Below, piece after piece: positions 31,820-34,537 of a DNA stretch of 34,537 bases (its first letter is position 1; each line of letters opens with the position of its first letter). Below the pieces are notes generated by a model. The model was not told the origin of the DNA. It saw only the letters and a program-made list of their open reading frames with translations, and ran no database searches. Position numbers and translations under genes: made by a program. Where the stretch lies: assembly GCA_021464525.1 (NCBI GenBank), contig JADRCO010000403.1:1-34537 (forward strand), written 5' to 3'. The DNA is from Rhizophagus sp. LPA8_4_AMF (lineage: Eukaryota; Glomeromycota; Glomeromycetes; Glomerales; Glomeraceae).

Positions 31820-32295
31820 TAGGGATGGCAATAGTTGGTCATGGTTGGTCATTGGTCAGTCATAACCAGTCAAGAACCTTTGACTGACCAACCATTCTGA
31901 CTGACCACTATGGCTGACTGTTTGACCAACCGCCTGACTGACCATTTGACTGACCGTTTGATAGCCTTCTTATCAAAAATAGAGTGGTTTTATCTAAAAT
32001 AATTAAAACTCTTAAAAAAATCATTTTGCAACATTTTTTAATTATTTTAATAGAATACATTGTGAAAAAATTTTTATTAAATATTTCATAAAAAAAGAAT
32101 GTTTTCGCACTTTTTTTTAATAAAAAAGTTGCAAAATCATCAAAAACCTCAGTATTAGGATCGGTCAAACCAGTTGGTTAAGCAGTTGGTCATACCATTG
32201 GTCAAATGGTCAGTCAAAAGTCTTTGACCAACTGATATTAGTCACGGTCATAACTGGTCATAACTGGTTAATGACTGTGACCGTTGCCATCCTTA
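31820..32295. mobile_element. 476-bp hAT-type foldback MITE with 8-bp target-site duplication
   Basis: Terminal inverted repeats TAGGGATGGCAA (left) and TTGCCATCCTTA (right) match at 11 of 12 positions. Flanking 8-mers ATTGTAGC (31812-31819) and ATTGTGGC (32296-32303) match at 7 of 8. Terminal GGATGGCAA-type ends with 8-bp duplications are typical of hAT elements. Each arm holds many GGTCA/TGACC motifs in opposite orientation. Even the core is inverted (ATCATTTTGCAAC at about 32020 against GTTGCAAAATCAT at about 32128), so the whole element can fold back. It encodes no transposase; the minus-strand frame 31908-32168 is a by-product. Removing the element and one duplication copy brings FWIV and AKALMDQE of the host MULE gene back into one frame. 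Confidence 0.88.
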
Positions 32296-32536
32296 ATTGT
32301 GGCAAAGGCATTAATGGATCAAGAAATAAAAATTACCTATGCTTGGTTCTCCAATATACATTATATGTTACAGGGATTCCTCTAAAGATTTTTACAACAG
32401 AATTCCTGAAATGGACAAGACTCTGACCTGAATTCCTGAAATATGCATAAAAAGGTCAGACTCAAGTTTGCTTACAACCAGCCAAAAAAAATCAAGAAAA
32501 TCTTGCCTTTTATAGATAATACTCGGTGGAAAGCTA

Positions 32537-32620
32537 TTACCTTTTTTGAATACTGACCAAAATTATCATAATTCTGGCCCTAAAAATGTGTACAGTTAAC
32601 AGAAAATTTTTTTGGCTGCC
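32537..32620 (+). repeat. Dispersed repeat, copy 2 (first copy at 6967-7056)
   Basis: Alignable with 6967-7056 over its whole length, same orientation. It lies within the MULE pseudogene, between the transposase core and the SWIM region, so it probably inserted there. Confidence 0.6.
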
Positions 32621-33176
32621 TCTGACCTTTTTATGATCTTGGATGGATATTGTTATTTGATTAAAATACCCTTTAACTTCTCTTATAGTAGTACATTGCA
32701 TTTGGCACATTAATCAGAACTTACCACTGCATTTCAGACCTAAACTGGTTGAATAATTTGAACAATTTAGAAAGGATTTTATGAATGCCATAATATAAAT
32801 GATGAAACATTACAAGTTGGTTATTATTTTTGTATTCTTATTATATAAAATACAACTTTAGTTATCTAACTCTTTCAATTTTACTATTCTTAGAATTACT
32901 CATTTTGCCAATGGATTTATTGAGAATCAAGAAATTTGACAAATTGCATTTCAACAACTTTTATCAACATGTGTCAGTTCATCTATTAGGGAGTACCTTT
33001 TCTGGAATACACCATCTTGTTATTTTATTAAATAATGGAACATATAAATTTTCCTGGTTATTTTTAATAACATGTGGTATCATTGTTTGTAAACATTCTT
33101 TGCAGAAACCCATGATTTGTTACCATGCAGTTAAGAAATCACCATCAAATCACAACGATCTATTAACCAACACGTG

Positions 33177-33722
33177 ATGACATGGTATCAAACGATCTCG
33201 TGAAATTGTCGATAACATATCTTTACGAAGTTGTAAAATGCTATTAAAAAGGTGGTAAATAGGTGGTAAATAGGTGGTGAATAGATGGTAATTGTCATCA
33301 AAATTTAGCCAAAAAAATCAATTAAAGATAATTTTTCGATGCATTAAATATTACTTGATGATGAATCTCGATTTTAATTTTTCTTTTTTTATTTCCTTAT
33401 CTGTTATAAAATTTGGCCTACTGTATATTCGACCAAAATTAATTATTGATTTAACTAGTAATGATCTACTATTCGATCTTGGTAAAATTTTTGCTGATTG
33501 GTCATGTGAATCATCACGTTTTTGAACAATGGCAAAATCAGTCATAAATTTAAACTTTTTTTAGACTCTTCCCATTTGCCCTTCCCTTTCCTTTCGTTCT
33601 CCCCTTCCTTTCTACCTTTTTTCTCACACCTTTCTTCTGCTCTTTTTCTTGGAAGTACATTTCGAAACATACATATTTTTTTTTTTTAATTATTTTTTTA
33701 AATTTTATCTTTTTTTTTGTAG
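33177..33722. other. Intergenic region upstream of the microexon locus
   Basis: Holds a four-copy 11-bp repeat at 33251-33294 and a long pyrimidine-rich tract at about 33565-33650 (C/T-rich, CCCTTCC and CTTTCC blocks), which may be a promoter element for the locus that follows. The overlapping small frames at 33292, 33351 and 33550 have no family features. Confidence 0.5.
33251..33294 (+). repeat. 11-bp minisatellite GGTGGTAAATA, four units
   Basis: GGTGGTAAATA twice, then GGTGGTGAATA and GATGGTAATTG, head to tail. It starts about 75 bp after the end of the MULE pseudogene. Confidence 0.75.
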
Positions 33723-34537
33723 GTATCAGTTCCTTCAGCATTGGACTTTTTTAGTTGGATTTCTTGACGTCAGTGTTCCTTTTTGTAGGATGGTACCTTG
33801 CTGTAGATCAATGTCTTGGAATGAATCAGTAAGTTTTGAAGCAAATCTTTGCTTCAAAACTAAAATTTTTTTTTTTTTTAATTTAAGAAACGAACTAATG
33901 TTTCTTTTTCATTGTTTTTTTGTAGGGAGCCGGCGGTCACGAAACCGGACTTTAAAGTAAGAAACGGAAAGGGGATTTATTTTCTTTTTATTATTAAGAA
34001 ACAAACTAACATTTTTTTTCATTATTTTTTTTGTAGGACGCGTAGGAGGATGCCAGCTTGAACACGAAACTGGACTTTAAGGTAAGAAATGGGGGAAAGG
34101 GAAGGAGAAAGGAATTTTTTGTTATTTTAAATTTAAGGAACGAACTAACCTTTCTTTTTCAATGTTCTTTTTTGTAGGACACCGGCTTGGATACAAACCG
34201 GATTTTAAGGTAAGAAATGGGAAAAGGGGAAGGAGGAAGAGGATTTTTTTTATTTTAAATATGGAAAATGAACTAACATTTCTTTTCGTATTTTTATAGA
34301 GCGTCGGCTTGGACTATAAGAAGAGAAATTCAGTGAGGGAGTTATCAGAATAACTCAGGACTTTATTTTGACGAGAATTTAGCCTAGACAGAAGATAGGT
34401 GTTAAATTCAAAAGGGGGTTTTTAGGTAAACAATACTCTTTTTTAATCTTTTTGTGGAAATATTGGTGTTCACTTTTTCTTTTTTTTTTGTTTCTGTCAT
34501 TTTCTTTACTAACTTTTATTTTTCGTTTTTAGGTTTT
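33723..34537 (+). other. Putative multi-exon locus with a tandem array of about 33-nt microexons, partial at right edge
   Basis: Five well-formed introns follow one another: 33829-33925, 33957-34036 (or to 34045), 34082-34177, 34210-34299 and 34426-34532. Each has a GTAAG or GTAAAC donor, an ACTAAC/ACTAAT branch site and a T-rich TTGTAG, TATAG or TTTTAG acceptor. The short exons between them are homologous: 33926-33956 (31 nt), 34046-34081 (36 nt with the second of two acceptors 9 nt apart) and 34178-34209 (32 nt); the start of the exon at 34300 also matches. A 33-nt unit encoding about DAGLDTKPDFK fits all: GAG..., EDASLNTKLDFK (intact), DTGLDT..., SVGLDYK. All begin in phase 0, so whole modules could be added without shifting the frame. 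Two copies carry 1-2 nt deletions and the last exon soon meets TAA, so this may be a decayed gene or a non-coding transcript. The first exon (about 33723-33828) reads YQFLQHWTFLVGFLDVS. No known family. Confidence 0.45.
33832..33861 (+). other. Perfect 14-bp hairpin at a 5' splice site
   Basis: AGTTTTGAAGCAAA (33832-33845), loop TC, TTTGCTTCAAAACT (33848-33861). The stem starts at intron position +4 of the donor at 33829 (GTAAGTTTTG), so RNA folding could hide part of the splice site. Confidence 0.7.

Larger units (their letters stand above)
30350..33176 (+). pseudogene. Decayed MULE transposase gene (FAR1-like to SWIM), interrupted by a hAT-type element
   Basis: Pieces in order: an acidic N-terminus from ATG 30350 (EIPEEFLNSIPEDSDDDFEI); after a frameshift near 30455 a FAR1-like DNA-binding start (LEVGMSFPIWKLAFDHI, about 30495-30545) ending in a stop at about 30616; AILCEYSYINKSRKIPSK (30620-30675); GHNLDPSLC (about 30783-30811). 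An intron at 31602-31650 (GTAAGT, TTACTAAC, AATAAG) is followed by CSTPDQLESWYHYNDIIL and NNNAFKTN, an in-frame TAA at 31755, YKMYLLFFVAVDNNMKFWIV, the inserted element, then AKALMDQEIKITYAWFSNI, the core of a MULE transposase. The end (32830-33176) has HHLVILLNNGTY and IIVCKH, a SWIM zinc finger whose CxC half is lost (FSWLF) while CxH remains. Several stops and shifts show it is dead. Confidence 0.75.

Noticed and set aside
31908-32168. Minus-strand 86-residue frame
   Set aside because: Lies wholly inside the hAT-type foldback element and its repeats.
33292-33741. Overlapping plus and minus frames of 63-77 residues
   Set aside because: Low-complexity, mutually antisense, no family features; the pyrimidine-rich tract explains the Lys/Arg-rich one.
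1-34537. CRISPR arrays, rRNA genes, canonical tRNAs
   Set aside because: None seen. The regular 108-bp array is protein-coding, and the other tandem repeats lack the spacer pattern of a CRISPR; the window is eukaryotic.

Overview
The window looks like nuclear DNA of an AT-rich, repeat-rich early-diverging fungus. Short spliceosomal introns (about 50-110 nt, GTAWGT or GTAAAT donors, CTAAC/CTAAT-like branch sites, TTTTAG or TTGTAG acceptors) are plain in several genes. The gene set (Sel1-repeat proteins, kinase-Sel1 fusions, HSPA12-like Hsp70, F-box/LRR proteins, a cytochrome P450, many decayed transposons) is what is known from arbuscular mycorrhizal fungi of the Rhizophagus type. That assignment is inference from gene families and composition; no marker gene is present.

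Layout. 1-1744 (-): 5' part of a Sel1-repeat gene made of nearly identical 108-nt units, running off the left edge. 1745-4549: gene-poor AT-rich DNA. 4550-6651 (+): six-exon HSPA12-type Hsp70-like ATPase gene with a 20-nt microexon. 7343-8914 (+): intronless F-box/LRR-like gene, followed by a 312-bp tandem duplication (8983-9608). 10331-11815 (+): decayed F-box gene. 13352-13594 (+): candidate small secreted peptide gene with one 60-nt intron, next to a GTG-rich minisatellite. 15152-16860 (-): intact two-exon membrane-anchored cytochrome P450. 18712-19901 (+): broken tyrosine-recombinase (Crypton/DUF3504-like) gene. 20638-20925 (-): a P450 fragment copied from a gene like the intact one. 21083-21756 and 22231-22366: two non-autonomous inverted-repeat elements. 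22723-23634 (-): Sel1 protein. 24656-26853 (-): paralogous five-exon pseudokinase-Sel1 fusion. 27880-29265 (+): 5'-truncated non-LTR retrotransposon tail. 30350-33176 (+): decayed MULE transposase gene (FAR1-like to SWIM), split by a 476-bp hAT-type foldback element with an 8-bp target-site duplication. 33723-34537 (+): tandem array of about 33-nt microexons, each with its own well-formed intron, continuing past the right edge.

How the parts relate. Three of the intact genes (HSPA12-like, pseudokinase-Sel1, F-box) belong to families typically expanded in such fungi and linked to signalling or protein quality control; nothing indicates that they form one pathway. The two Sel1 genes at 22.7-26.9 kb are tandem relatives: the shorter one looks like the fusion gene after loss of its kinase half. 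The rest is a record of transposition and gene decay. The most unusual structures are the microexon array at the right edge, the pseudokinase with HRD changed to HGN, the hAT-in-MULE nesting, and the exactly periodic Sel1 array at the left edge.
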